Source of the DNA: an uncultured Scytonema sp.
GTDB lineage: Bacteria; Cyanobacteriota; Cyanobacteriia; Cyanobacteriales; Nostocaceae
Direction of reading: 5' to 3'
Length of the DNA: 33,350 bases
Assembly (NCBI GenBank): GCA_937873135.1
Contig: CALMVQ010000382.1
Location: 1-33,350 of the forward strand
In this document: in pieces, positions 1 to 7,631 of the stretch
How the letters are laid out: the number at the start of each line of letters is the position of its first letter
Numbering within the stretch: the first letter of the stretch is position 1
The notes under the pieces: generated by a model
Databases searched by the model: none
Told to the model about the DNA's origin: nothing
What the model saw: the letters and a program-made list of their open reading frames with translations, nothing else
Translations under genes and position numbers: made by a program

Positions 1-52
1 ACTACTCTTCAAATGTACGGAGCTTTTTCAGAAATCAAATATTAGTCCTATA
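1..52. repeat. Left copy of 52-bp terminal inverted repeat
   Basis: This segment is the exact reverse complement of 33298-33349; identity stops at base 53. The two copies sit at the two extremes of the window. The simplest reading is that both ends run into copies of one multi-copy element, such as an insertion sequence whose body lies outside. Confidence 0.85.
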
Positions 53-244
53 TGTATATTTATATTCTAACTTTATAGCTCAGTGTTGCCAGCTATCTAA
101 GGACATAAATGAGATTTTTTCTCATAAAACAGTCCTGAATCACCTTTGATTGTTGATCATTGAAAAACACTCTCGTTCTACTAATGATTTAGGATTGATA
201 TAGCTTGTTTAAAATTGGTATAGCATTGAATCAACCTAACAATA

Positions 245-1642
245 GTGCCAAAAAACCTGCAAGAAACTCATTTAAACCGTGCTCGTGCTAGTCTCAGACA
301 AGCACTCTCTTGGTATGGAAACCTTCGCAAATCTGGAGTCCCATCAAATTCCCAATTAGCTGGTTTAGTCAAACCTGAATTAGAGGCTTTGACCTCTACA
401 CTTAATAAACTAGACCATAATATAATTCGTATTGCCGCCTTTGGGCTAGTCAGTCGTGGTAAGTCAGCTGTTTTGAATGCCCTGTTAGGACAAAAGGTTT
501 TGCAAACAGGACCACTTAACGGTGTCACTCAATACCCGCGTTCTATATATTGGAATCCTGGTGGTAAAGTACAGGTAGAGTTAATTGATACTCCTGGATT
601 AGATGAAATTGCTGGAGAATCAAGAGCGCAAATGGCACGAGAGGTTGCGCGTCAAGCAGATTTGATTTTATTTGTAGTGTCGGGTGATATTACCAAAATA
701 GAGTATCGAGCATTACATAAGTTGCGCCAAGCTCAGAAACCGTTGATTTTAGTGTTTAATAAAATCGACCTGTACCCAGATACAGATAAAGAAGCAATTT
801 ACAGAAATTTACAAAAGTTGGCGGGGAACGTACAGGTAAAGGATGACATCACAGATGTAACTCCTGAGTTATCTGTAGGTTTTACAGCTACCCCTTTACA
901 ACCTGATGAAATTGTGATGGTGGCGGCAGAACCTGCACCGATGGAAGTACGCGTTGAGTGGAGTAATGGAAATGTAACCTACGAATTGGAAACACCACCA
1001 CCGCAGATAGATGAACTCAAACAGACTATTCTGAAAATTCTCAATCGGGAAGGGCGATCGCTACTGGCTTTAAATGCACTCATCCAAGCCAAAGACGTAG
1101 AAGAAGCGATCGCGCAAAAAACCATCGATCTCCGGCAAAAAGAAACAGAAGACCTCATTTGGCAGTTTACCAAATATAAAGCTTTAGCAGTAGGGCTAAA
1201 TCCCATCGCTTTTGTAGATGTCCTTGGCGGAACTGTAGCAGACTTAGTTTTAATTCGCTCTCTAGCACGGTTGTACAATTTACCAATGACTGGTTATGAA
1301 GCCGGAAAGATTTTAAAAACAATTTTATTCAGTAGTGGTGGCTTGCTTCTAGGGGAATTAGGCAGTGGTTTAGTTTTGGGTTTGGGTAAAAGTGCAACAG
1401 CAATTGCAACTGTTGACAATCCCACAAATATAACTGCTTATGCTGGTAGTGCTCTAGCCCAAGCTGGGATCGCCGGTTATGGTGCTTACGCCGTGGGTAA
1501 AGCAGCGCAAGCCTATTTAGAAAAAGGTTGTACTTGGGGAGAATTAGGTGCGAGTACGGTGATTGCAGAAATTCTCTCCGAAGTAGAGCCAAATACAATT
1601 ATGTATCGTTTGCGGCAGGATTTAGAAAAATATTTAAGCTAA
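245..1642 (+). CDS. Era-like GTPase with C-terminal DUF697 membrane region
   Basis: A 465-residue P-loop GTPase. The G1 motif GLVSRGKS is at residues 67-74, DTPG (G3) at 115-118 and NKID (G4) at 172-175, all with normal spacing. The region from about residue 300 to 440 holds hydrophobic Gly/Ala-rich segments typical of DUF697, which in related proteins associates with membranes. The start is a GTG at 245; no in-frame ATG lies close by. Cyanobacteria usually carry several of these paralogues and their cellular role is poorly defined; an effect on membrane or cell-surface processes is only inference. It is transcribed alone, convergent with tlyA, with 20 bp between the two stop codons. Family assignment is sure, function is not. 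Confidence 0.88.
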   Translation: MPKNLQETHLNRARASLRQALSWYGNLRKSGVPSNSQLAGLVKPELEALTSTLNKLDHNIIRIAAFGLVSRGKSAVLNALLGQKVLQTGPLNGVTQYPRSIYWNPGGKVQVELIDTPGLDEIAGESRAQMAREVARQADLILFVVSGDITKIEYRALHKLRQAQKPLILVFNKIDLYPDTDKEAIYRNLQKLAGNVQVKDDITDVTPELSVGFTATPLQPDEIVMVAAEPAPMEVRVEWSNGNVTYELETPPPQIDELKQTILKILNREGRSLLALNALIQAKDVEEAIAQKTIDLRQKETEDLIWQFTKYKALAVGLNPIAFVDVLGGTVADLVLIRSLARLYNLPMTGYEAGKILKTILFSSGGLLLGELGSGLVLGLGKSATAIATVDNPTNITAYAGSALAQAGIAGYGAYAVGKAAQAYLEKGCTWGELGASTVIAEILSEVEPNTIMYRLRQDLEKYLS

Positions 1643-1662
1643 ATTGCTCATTGCTGATTGGT

Positions 1663-2502
1663 TTAAGCGAAAAAGTGCGCAGCTGATTGAGTCACTTGTT
1701 GAATTGCCTCCAAATCAGGAGAAGGTGTTTCACTTTCTATCTCTAACCATAACAAATATTCTATATTTCCTGCCGGACCAGTAAGAGGCGACCAAGTTAA
1801 ACCCTTATAATACCATCCAAGCTCACCAGCCACTTGCAGTACTTGAAAAATAGCATCAGCTTGATCTTGAAGATTGCGGACAACACCTTTTTTCCCCACA
1901 CGACTTTTACCCACTTCAAACTGTGGTTTCACCAGCAACACCGCTTCACGAGGAGACTGCAAGAGTTGCCACAAAGCAGGCAAAATTTTCGTTAAAGATA
2001 TAAACGATACATCCACAACCGCCAAATCGGCAGATGAAGAATCCCCATACAACTCATCTGACATCAGATACCGTAAATTCGTGCGTTCTCGTAAAATCAC
2101 GCGATCGTCATTTCGCAAACGCCAGTCAACCTGTCCGTAACCAACATCCACACCATAGACCAACTTTGCTCCAGCTTGCAACAGACAATCAGTAAAACCG
2201 CCTGTAGAAATTCCGCCATCCAGACAAATGCGTCCTTCTACAGAAATCGCAAACACATCCATTGCTTTCGCCAACTTCTCCCCACCTCTAGAGACAAAGC
2301 GCGATCGCTGCTTCACCTTAATTACAGCCGAACATTCAACTTCCATCCCAGACTTATCAACCACCACATCGTTAACAAGCACTTCCCCCGCCTGAATTAA
2401 GCGCTGTGCTTGTTGGCGAGACGAACATAAATCCAACTCCACCAACAAAACATCCAATCTTTCCTTTCTTCTCTTGGCTTCCTTGGCGTCTTGGCGGTTC
2501 AT
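1663..2502 (-). CDS. tlyA: TlyA-family rRNA 2'-O-methyltransferase
   Basis: A 279-residue protein with an N-terminal S4-like RNA-binding domain (about residues 15-75, RLDVLLVELDLCSSRQQAQR) followed by an FtsJ/RrmJ-type SAM methyltransferase fold containing LDGGISTGGFTDCLL and a VDVSFISL motif. TlyA proteins methylate 2'-hydroxyls of cytidines in 16S and/or 23S rRNA; older annotations call them hemolysin A. The first 14 residues (MNRQDAKEAKRRKE) are not part of the family fold: they are encoded by a common cyanobacterial dispersed repeat that reads through in frame. The start codon lies directly after the U-tract of the apcF terminator, so expression may depend on read-through. No other good start codon is visible before the conserved domain; a TTG at residue 17 is the only alternative. 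Confidence 0.9.
   Translation of the reverse strand: MNRQDAKEAKRRKERLDVLLVELDLCSSRQQAQRLIQAGEVLVNDVVVDKSGMEVECSAVIKVKQRSRFVSRGGEKLAKAMDVFAISVEGRICLDGGISTGGFTDCLLQAGAKLVYGVDVGYGQVDWRLRNDDRVILRERTNLRYLMSDELYGDSSSADLAVVDVSFISLTKILPALWQLLQSPREAVLLVKPQFEVGKSRVGKKGVVRNLQDQADAIFQVLQVAGELGWYYKGLTWSPLTGPAGNIEYLLWLEIESETPSPDLEAIQQVTQSAAHFFA
2466..2502 (-). repeat. Dispersed NRQDAK-type repeat forming the tlyA N-terminus
   Basis: On the minus strand this stretch reads as the AACCGCCAAGACGCC-type unit frequent in intergenic DNA of filamentous cyanobacteria, here in frame with tlyA and supplying its start codon. The identification as a multi-copy repeat is from general knowledge of such genomes; only one copy lies in this window. 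Confidence 0.55.
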
Positions 2503-2503
2503 A

Positions 2504-2535
2504 AAAAAGCGAGTTTCCCATCAGGAGACTCGCTC
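2504..2535 (-). terminator. Rho-independent terminator of apcF
   Basis: Read on the minus strand, AGCGAGT (2529-2535) pairs with ACTCGCT (2509-2515), a TCC/GGA inner stem extends it, and six T follow. It ends two bases before the tlyA start codon. Confidence 0.8.
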
Positions 2536-2647
2536 TATTCTAAACCTCCTAGTAAGAATTCAGCTATTAGCTTTGAACTCACTTGGTGCAAGTTATGTAC
2601 ACATGAGTCATGCCGATAGTGGACGGCTAAAGGCTCAATGCCGACTC

Positions 2648-3157
2648 TTAAATATCTTGTTCACTCAACTCCCGAGTCATATAATCAAACGGTTCATCCA
2701 CAAAACTCGTATTGGTGACACCTAATGCTGCCATTTGCTGTTTAACAATATCCTTCATGATTTGGATACCGCTAACCGTTGGACTAATTGGTACACCTAG
2801 AGAATTATAGGTTTCCCGCAGTCCTTGGAGTACACGCTCGTTCAATACATCCATATTACCGGCAACGATCGCATAAGTAGCATAGCGCAGGTAGTAATCC
2901 ATATCCCGCAGACAAGCCGCATAACGACGAGTTGTGTACGCATTTCCACCAGGACGGATCAACTCTGGCTGCTCTTCAAACAACGTTAAACCAGCCTGCT
3001 TGACAATTGCTGCCGCATTAGAATTGATTGCTGCTGCAGCTTGAACTCTTGCCGTACCGCTTTCAAAATAAGACTTGAGGTCATCTAGCGCATTTCTGTC
3101 GAAATAGCGTCCAGCAATGTCATAATTCTTAATTAAGCTTGTAACTGCGTCTCGCAT
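2648..3157 (-). CDS. apcF: Allophycocyanin beta-18 subunit
   Basis: A 169-residue phycobiliprotein. Cys82 in RRYAACLRDMDYYLRYATYA is the phycocyanobilin attachment site and Asn72 in GGNAYTTRR is the usual methylated asparagine. The start MRDAVTSLIKNYD and the length (ApcB is about 161-162) identify ApcF, the minor beta-like subunit of the phycobilisome core terminal-emitter trimers, rather than ApcB. It is transcribed alone on the minus strand, divergent from glnA, with GGGAG about 10 bases before its ATG and a strong terminator behind it. From memory, apcF is also next to glnA in Anabaena sp. PCC 7120, which supports the call. Confidence 0.95.
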   Translation of the reverse strand: MRDAVTSLIKNYDIAGRYFDRNALDDLKSYFESGTARVQAAAAINSNAAAIVKQAGLTLFEEQPELIRPGGNAYTTRRYAACLRDMDYYLRYATYAIVAGNMDVLNERVLQGLRETYNSLGVPISPTVSGIQIMKDIVKQQMAALGVTNTSFVDEPFDYMTRELSEQDI

Positions 3158-3615
3158 TCTTTAGTTCTCCCAATCAATAGCTATCTGTAGTTTGATATTT
3201 ATCTGACTGTTTTTATGCAACTGCGACTTTTTGTGACACTTCTTAAAATAAGCTTCAACACAAAAATCATTTCTGCCCTACTTATAGGATTTTATGTCAA
3301 AGTTGCCTTCGCCGCTCCCCTATAAAATGAACTTTACAATCTCCAAGGGTATTCACTACAGGCTGTTAATTGTCAACATCAACCCAAAATCCTCCTTGAT
3401 TTTAAGTAGAGGATCAGCTTAAATTTATATCGATCTAGTATAAGAAAGGTTAGTATAGCGTCTAAACACGATACTTTGTAGCAAAATATACAAAAAGCCA
3501 CCTTTTTCGCTCTTCACGATATCTTAGGTATATCAAAATTTCCTCTAAGTGAGTAGAGTCAGTATGTTATAACATTGTGATTTTACTTTACTAAATCATC
3601 AGACAAGGAGTAATT
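3158..3615. promoter_or_regulatory. Divergent apcF-glnA promoter region
   Basis: This 458-bp spacer separates the two divergent start codons. It contains the NtcA box at 3478-3491, a possible vegetative -10 (TATAAC, 3568-3573) and the glnA ribosome-binding site AAGGAG at 3605-3610, five bases before the ATG. No ORF or RNA gene is apparent. Several glnA promoters (NtcA-dependent and constitutive) are known in Anabaena; which are used here cannot be read from sequence. Confidence 0.7.
3478..3491 (+). promoter_or_regulatory. NtcA-binding site upstream of glnA
   Basis: GTA-GCAAAATA-TAC fits the NtcA consensus GTAN8TAC exactly. The centre is 131 bp before the glnA ATG. A class-II activated start would fall near 3526; the matching -10 hexamer is ambiguous (GATATC or TATCTT near 3518-3525). 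NtcA activation of glnA under nitrogen limitation is well established in cyanobacteria. Confidence 0.8.
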
Positions 3616-5031
3616 ATGACAACCCCACAAGAAGTCTTGAAGATGATTCAAGACCAAGACATTCAGATGATCGATCTGAAATTTATCGATATGCCAGGAA
3701 TTTGGCAGCACTTGACAGTGCATAGAGACCAAATTGATGAGAGTTCCTTTACTGAGGGCGTACCTTTTGACGGTTCCAGCATCCGGGGTTGGAAAGCAAT
3801 CAACGAATCAGACATGGCAATGGTACTCGATCCAAACACTGTTTGGATTGACCCGTTCATGCAAGAACCAACGTTAAGCATTATCTGTAGTATCCGAGAA
3901 CCCCGGACAGGGCAGCCCTACGACCGTTGTCCCCGTGTCATTGCCCAGAAAGCTTTAGATTATCTAGTTTCCACTGGCAGTGGTGATACAGCTTTCTTTG
4001 GTCCAGAAGCTGAATTCTTTATCTTTGATGATGTCCGCTTTGACCAAAACCAGCACTCAGGCTACTATTATGTAGACTCTGTAGAAGGTCGTTGGAATTC
4101 TGGTAGAGAAGAAAGTCCCAACTTGGGTTACAAACCTCGCTACAAAGAAGGTTACTTCCCAGTTGCTCCCACAGATACCTCGCAAGATATCCGGACAGAA
4201 ATGCTGCTTGTGATGGCAAAGTGCGGTGTCCCAATTGAAAAGCACCACCATGAAGTTGCAACAGGTGGTCAGTGTGAACTGGGGTTCCGCTTTGGTAAGT
4301 TGATCGAAGCTGCTGACTGGCTGATGACCTACAAATATGTCATCAAAAATGTTGGTAAAAAATACGGCAAAACCATTACCTTCATGCCCAAGCCAGTATT
4401 TCAGGACAACGGTTCTGGTATGCACACTCACCAATCAATTTGGAAAGATGGTCAACCACTGTTTGCGGGCGACAAATATGCTGGCTTGAGTGAAATGGGT
4501 CTGCATTACATCGGTGGTATCCTCAGACATGCACCTGCACTATTAGCTCTTACCAACCCCAGCACCAACTCTTACAAGCGCTTAGTCCCTGGTTATGAAG
4601 CACCTGTTAACCTGGCTTACTCCCAAGGCAACCGTTCTGCTTCTATCCGTATTCCTCTATCTGGCACTAACCCCAAAGCCAAGCGCTTGGAGTTCCGATG
4701 TCCTGACGCTACTTGTAATCCATATCTTGCTTTTTCTGCCATGCTATGTGCTGGCTTAGATGGTATTAAGAACAAAATTGATCCTGGTCAGCCTTTAGAT
4801 AAAAACATCTATGAACTATCTCCAGAAGAACTAGCGAAGGTTCCTTCAACTCCGGGTTCTTTGGAATTAGCATTGGAAGCACTAGAGAAGGATCATACTT
4901 TCTTAACGGAACCAGGTGTGTTCACCGAAGACTTCATTCAAACTTGGATTTCCTACAAGCTGGATAATGAAGTTAACCCAATGCGCCTACGTCCCCATCC
5001 CTACGAGTTTGCCCTCTACTACGATGCTTAA
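3616..5031 (+). CDS. glnA: Type I glutamine synthetase
   Basis: A 471-residue GSI that makes glutamine from glutamate and ammonium with ATP, the entry step of the GS-GOGAT cycle. Hallmarks are the N-terminal FDGSSIRGW segment, the metal-binding [25 protein letters not shown], the ATP-binding [16 protein letters not shown] and the [20 protein letters not shown] region. Tyr399 occupies the place of the adenylylation tyrosine of enterobacterial GS, but cyanobacterial GSI is instead controlled by inactivating factors such as the gifA product encoded just downstream on the opposite strand. Length and motifs are normal. Its promoter carries an NtcA box and it ends in a strong terminator. Confidence 0.98.
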   Translation: MTTPQEVLKMIQDQDIQMIDLKFIDMPGIWQHLTVHRDQIDESSFTEGVPFDGSSIRGWKAINESDMAMVLDPNTVWIDPFMQEPTLSIICSIREPRTGQPYDRCPRVIAQKALDYLVSTGSGDTAFFGPEAEFFIFDDVRFDQNQHSGYYYVDSVEGRWNSGREESPNLGYKPRYKEGYFPVAPTDTSQDIRTEMLLVMAKCGVPIEKHHHEVATGGQCELGFRFGKLIEAADWLMTYKYVIKNVGKKYGKTITFMPKPVFQDNGSGMHTHQSIWKDGQPLFAGDKYAGLSEMGLHYIGGILRHAPALLALTNPSTNSYKRLVPGYEAPVNLAYSQGNRSASIRIPLSGTNPKAKRLEFRCPDATCNPYLAFSAMLCAGLDGIKNKIDPGQPLDKNIYELSPEELAKVPSTPGSLELALEALEKDHTFLTEPGVFTEDFIQTWISYKLDNEVNPMRLRPHPYEFALYYDA

Positions 5032-5061
5032 TAGCTATTAGCAAAAAAAGATTACTATCTC

Positions 5062-5091
5062 AAGCCACCCACGTGATCGGGTGGCTTTTTT
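5062..5091 (+). terminator. glnA terminator
   Basis: AAGCCACCC (5062-5070) pairs with GGGTGGCTT (5079-5087) around an 8-base loop, followed by a T run to 5091. The T run overlaps the gifA stop codon (5090-5092 on the minus strand), so the two convergent transcripts meet here. Confidence 0.9.
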
Positions 5092-5290
5092 AGCTCATTG
5101 CGGCATGACTACGATCATATGCGAGCCGAGTATTATAATCTATTTTTCCTTGAATAGGGTTCCAGTAGTGCGATGTTTCTCCAGAACGACCCAGTTCTTC
5201 GCCAGCACGTCCCAGCATAGATTGTTGACGATTCTTGATCAGTTGGTAGTGGCGCATCATTAATGCACGAGCCTTTTCTTGGGTAGACAT
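5090..5290 (-). CDS. gifA: Glutamine synthetase inactivating factor IF7
   Basis: A 66-residue basic protein beginning MSTQEKARALMMRHYQLIKNRQQSML, the signature of the IF7/GifA family (about 65 residues). IF7 is intrinsically disordered and binds GS through positively charged residues to switch it off when ammonium is plentiful. The ribosome-binding site GGGAGGG precedes the ATG. The gene is convergent with glnA, the same arrangement as in Anabaena as I recall. The promoter has a perfect NtcA box over the -35 position, fitting repression by NtcA under nitrogen limitation, which is opposite in sign to glnA. A second inactivating factor gene (gifB) is not present in this window. Confidence 0.93.
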   Translation of the reverse strand: MSTQEKARALMMRHYQLIKNRQQSMLGRAGEELGRSGETSHYWNPIQGKIDYNTRLAYDRSHAAMS

Positions 5291-5329
5291 ATCAAAACCC
5301 TCCCTGTTATTTTATTATCTCTAGCAACT

Positions 5330-5361
5330 ACTATAACAAATAAATCTGTAGTGTATGCTAC
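5330..5361 (-). promoter_or_regulatory. gifA promoter with NtcA operator
   Basis: GTA-GTGTATGC-TAC (5348-5361) matches GTAN8TAC perfectly. On the minus strand a -10 hexamer TATAGT lies at 5330-5335, so the NtcA box covers the -35 position, the usual geometry for repression. The inferred start is near 5323, giving a leader of about 33 bases, too short for a glutamine riboswitch. Confidence 0.78.
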
Positions 5362-5569
5362 CAAAATGATTATTTATCAAAAAAATAATTGCTATCCCAA
5401 TACGCTTGCTGCTAATCATTGGTCAAGGAATCGGGTTCCTTTGCTCTGATAACAACAGACAAAGGAAATATTGTTAGTTTCTACACACACCTTTCTTAAG
5501 ACTCATGATTTATTAGTTAATATTATTTAAGTTAGATAAATAAAGGTAACAAGAACTCTAGCCATTCTC

Positions 5570-6634
5570 ATGTCTGACACATTAACAAAGCTGGGCTACC
5601 AGACTTTCCAACAGGGCAAAAATTACTTTGGTCTAGCTCACAAAATTATAGGCACACGCCTAATGAATATGATCTCGCCCCAAGAGGCGCAGACAAAACC
5701 TATCCCACCTGAGGTTATACTTAAAATTCAAGAAAGACTGAATAATCTGCTTGAAGTGGATTGGCAAGATGCTGAGCAGGGCGTGTATCCTATAAGTGTC
5801 CTGTTTGATAACCCTTGGGAAGACTTTTTCCGTTACTATCCTCTTGAGTTGCTGGATTTAGCCCAACGTTGGGAGCGAGTTAAGCACAAAAAATATCAAG
5901 AGTTTTCTTCCAATGTCGATACTGTAGGTTATCCTACATACTACGTACAGAATTTTCATCATCAGACAGATGGCTATTTGAGTGATTTGTCAGCTAATCT
6001 GTACGACTTGCAGGTTGAAATTCTCTTTGGCGGTTCTGCAGATGCGATGCGGAGACGAATTCTTGCTCCCCTGAAGGCAGCAATTGCACAAACGTTACGT
6101 ACAACATCTCTACACCCACGACAAGTACGCATCCTAGATGTAGCCTGTGGAACCGGTCGCACTATTCGCTTTATTCGGGCAACTTTGCCTCAAGCATCGC
6201 TGTATGGGACAGATTTGTCACCTGCTTACTTACGTAAAGCAAACGAACTGTTATCTCAAATTCCAGGAGAATTGCCGCAACTCATACAAGCAAATGCTGA
6301 AGAATTACCGTACTTGGATAACTATTTCCATGCCGTGACTTCTGTTTTCCTATTCCACGAGTTACCACCCGCAGTGCGTCAAAGCGTTATAGATGAAGCT
6401 TTCCGGGTGACTAAACCAGGAGGAACATTTATTATCTGTGACTCAATTCAAATGAGTGATTCTCCCGATCTGGAATTTATCATGCAAGGCTTTCCGGAAG
6501 CTTTCCACGAACCCTACTATCAGCATTACATGACTGATAACCTGGTAGAGCGTTTAGAGAAAGCAGGCTTTGAGAATATTGAGACGCAAGTTCACTTTAT
6601 GAGTAAGTATTTGATTGCTCGTAAACCTGCTTGA
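5570..6634 (+). CDS. Class I SAM-dependent methyltransferase
   Basis: A 354-residue protein in two parts. Residues 1-170 form an unassigned N-terminal region rich in Trp, Tyr and Phe (for example VLFDNPWEDFFRYYPLELLDLAQRW is a dense aromatic patch). Residues 180-354 are a Rossmann methyltransferase domain: motif I VACGTG at 191-196, acidic Asp215 closing beta-2, and motif II/III regions around ANAEELPY and FRVTKPGGTFIICD. The domain resembles UbiE/COQ5-type enzymes acting on small lipophilic substrates, but the substrate is unknown. It stands alone, divergent from gifA, and ends in a strong terminator. The extended N-terminus is typical of a cyanobacterial and plastid-like subgroup, as I recall. 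Confidence 0.82.
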   Translation: MSDTLTKLGYQTFQQGKNYFGLAHKIIGTRLMNMISPQEAQTKPIPPEVILKIQERLNNLLEVDWQDAEQGVYPISVLFDNPWEDFFRYYPLELLDLAQRWERVKHKKYQEFSSNVDTVGYPTYYVQNFHHQTDGYLSDLSANLYDLQVEILFGGSADAMRRRILAPLKAAIAQTLRTTSLHPRQVRILDVACGTGRTIRFIRATLPQASLYGTDLSPAYLRKANELLSQIPGELPQLIQANAEELPYLDNYFHAVTSVFLFHELPPAVRQSVIDEAFRVTKPGGTFIICDSIQMSDSPDLEFIMQGFPEAFHEPYYQHYMTDNLVERLEKAGFENIETQVHFMSKYLIARKPA

Positions 6635-6678
6635 TATCAATGACAAAAAATTTAGTTGTCAGAATGATAAATTAAGCA

Positions 6679-6712
6679 AAAACCAGATGCAAAATTTTGC
6701 GTCTGGTTTTCG
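6679..6712 (+). terminator. Terminator of the methyltransferase gene
   Basis: A near-perfect 16-bp inverted repeat (6679-6694 with 6695-6710, one mismatch) centred on AAAATTTT, with arms AAAACCAGA and TCTGGTTTT; the right arm ends in T4 followed by CGTTC. It lies 45 bp after the stop codon. Confidence 0.75.
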
Positions 6713-7340
6713 TTCATTATCCATATCTGGTGCTACTGAGAAGAAAGAACAAAATCAAAATCGGTAATTTTACACTTCTGTAAAATTAAGTTATGTAACG
6801 AAACATAAAATTTTAGATTTTTTTGTAGTTGCGCTCTTTATGATAAAGCACAACTACGAACTCATAATGATTTTGTCTGCGAGAACTCATAACTAGGAGC
6901 AGCATAAAACGCAACTCTGAAGAGCGTAATATGCAACTTAGTACATATAGAACTATTTTCCTAGAAAAAATGTAAGCATTTACGATAGATGCACTTTAAG
7001 CTTCATACAATAGCTCAAGTGACCATTTTCCTCAACAAGATTAAGTTATCGATCTGGAGATTTTGGCTTGTTTGAGCAGCTACTGTATGCTCATGATTCG
7101 ACTCGCATACTTGCTTCGCTTTTAAAGCACTTGAATGGCTAAAGATGTATACAGAAGCGTTGTAGAGCAAATACTGAGCTATTGCCTAACTTTTTGTATA
7201 CCAACTGTTATGTAGTTGCTCGGAATCGGGAATTGTAGATGTTAATTATACTACTTTGATTCCCTTGCCATAAAACAATTGCAACTACAAAAAGAGACAT
7301 TTACCTGTGTTGGTGCGACAACAAGGTATTTACGACTAAA
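6713..7340. other. Gene-free region downstream of patX
   Basis: This 628-bp AT-rich stretch lies between two convergent genes and has no credible ORF. It contains a hairpin (GTAGTTG 6825-6831 with CAACTAC 6851-6857, inner CTTT/AAAG), and a long-range inverted repeat: TTTTTGTAGTTGC at 6820-6832 matches GCAACTACAAAAA at 7280-7292. No tRNA or known RNA family is recognised. Confidence 0.5.
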
Positions 7341-7541
7341 TTATGGCATTTCTACACCTGAAACTCCCATATCTCTACGTCCGCTACCGCGATAAGTAGG
7401 AGGTTTGGGTTTAGATCTTCCCGATACTAATTGTGTTGAATTAGAAGTAGGTTGCAGTGTGTTTGATGCCATTGCTTGGTAGTCAAAAGCGAGACAACCA
7501 AGTAGTAGACTTGTGACTAAAAGTGAAATGGTACCACGCAT
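7341..7541 (-). CDS. patX: PatX, RGSGR-containing heterocyst inhibitor precursor
   Basis: A 66-residue protein with a hydrophobic N-terminal signal (residues 3-19, likely cleavage after Ala25 in AMA-S) and RGSGR at residues 51-55 within TYRGSGRRD. A hydrophobic N-terminus plus RG[S/T]GR is the definition of PatX, found with HetR in filamentous cyanobacteria; the processed pentapeptide binds HetR and blocks differentiation. Cis elements agree with the family: a DIF1 motif TCCGGA 57 bp before the ATG and a perfect NtcA box further upstream. Eleven residues follow RGSGR, so the active peptide would need C-terminal processing as well. LLLGC at residues 12-16 resembles a weak lipobox, but the Ala-X-Ala site is more convincing. 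PatS is less likely because it is usually much shorter and lacks a signal peptide. Confidence 0.9.
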   Translation of the reverse strand: MRGTISLLVTSLLLGCLAFDYQAMASNTLQPTSNSTQLVSGRSKPKPPTYRGSGRRDMGVSGVEMP

Positions 7542-7597
7542 AGCAGATGTTTATTTTGGAACTCTCTTCTACCTAATACTTAGTTTCTTTTAGTGCA

Positions 7598-7603
7598 TCC
7601 GGA
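7598..7603 (-). promoter_or_regulatory. DIF1 motif of the patX promoter
   Basis: TCCGGA, the element found near -35 of HetR-dependent promoters induced in developing heterocysts. A -10-like TATTAG follows 19 bases downstream on the minus strand (TAAGTA at 15 is an alternative). The motif falls within the ~69 bp upstream window reported for patX genes. Confidence 0.8.
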
Positions 7604-7617
7604 GAATTCACTAAATA

Positions 7618-7631
7618 GTATTGTTCTTTAC
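7618..7631 (-). promoter_or_regulatory. NtcA-binding site upstream of patX
   Basis: GTA-N8-TAC (plus strand GTA TTGTTCTT TAC), 14 bp upstream of the DIF1 motif. It overlaps the last codons and stop of the FAD oxidoreductase gene. An NtcA site ahead of DIF1 is the reported arrangement in heterocyst formers. Confidence 0.78.

Noticed and set aside
5291-5323. Glutamine riboswitch in the gifA leader
   Set aside because: The inferred leader is only about 33 bases, too short for the glutamine aptamer known from gifB leaders.
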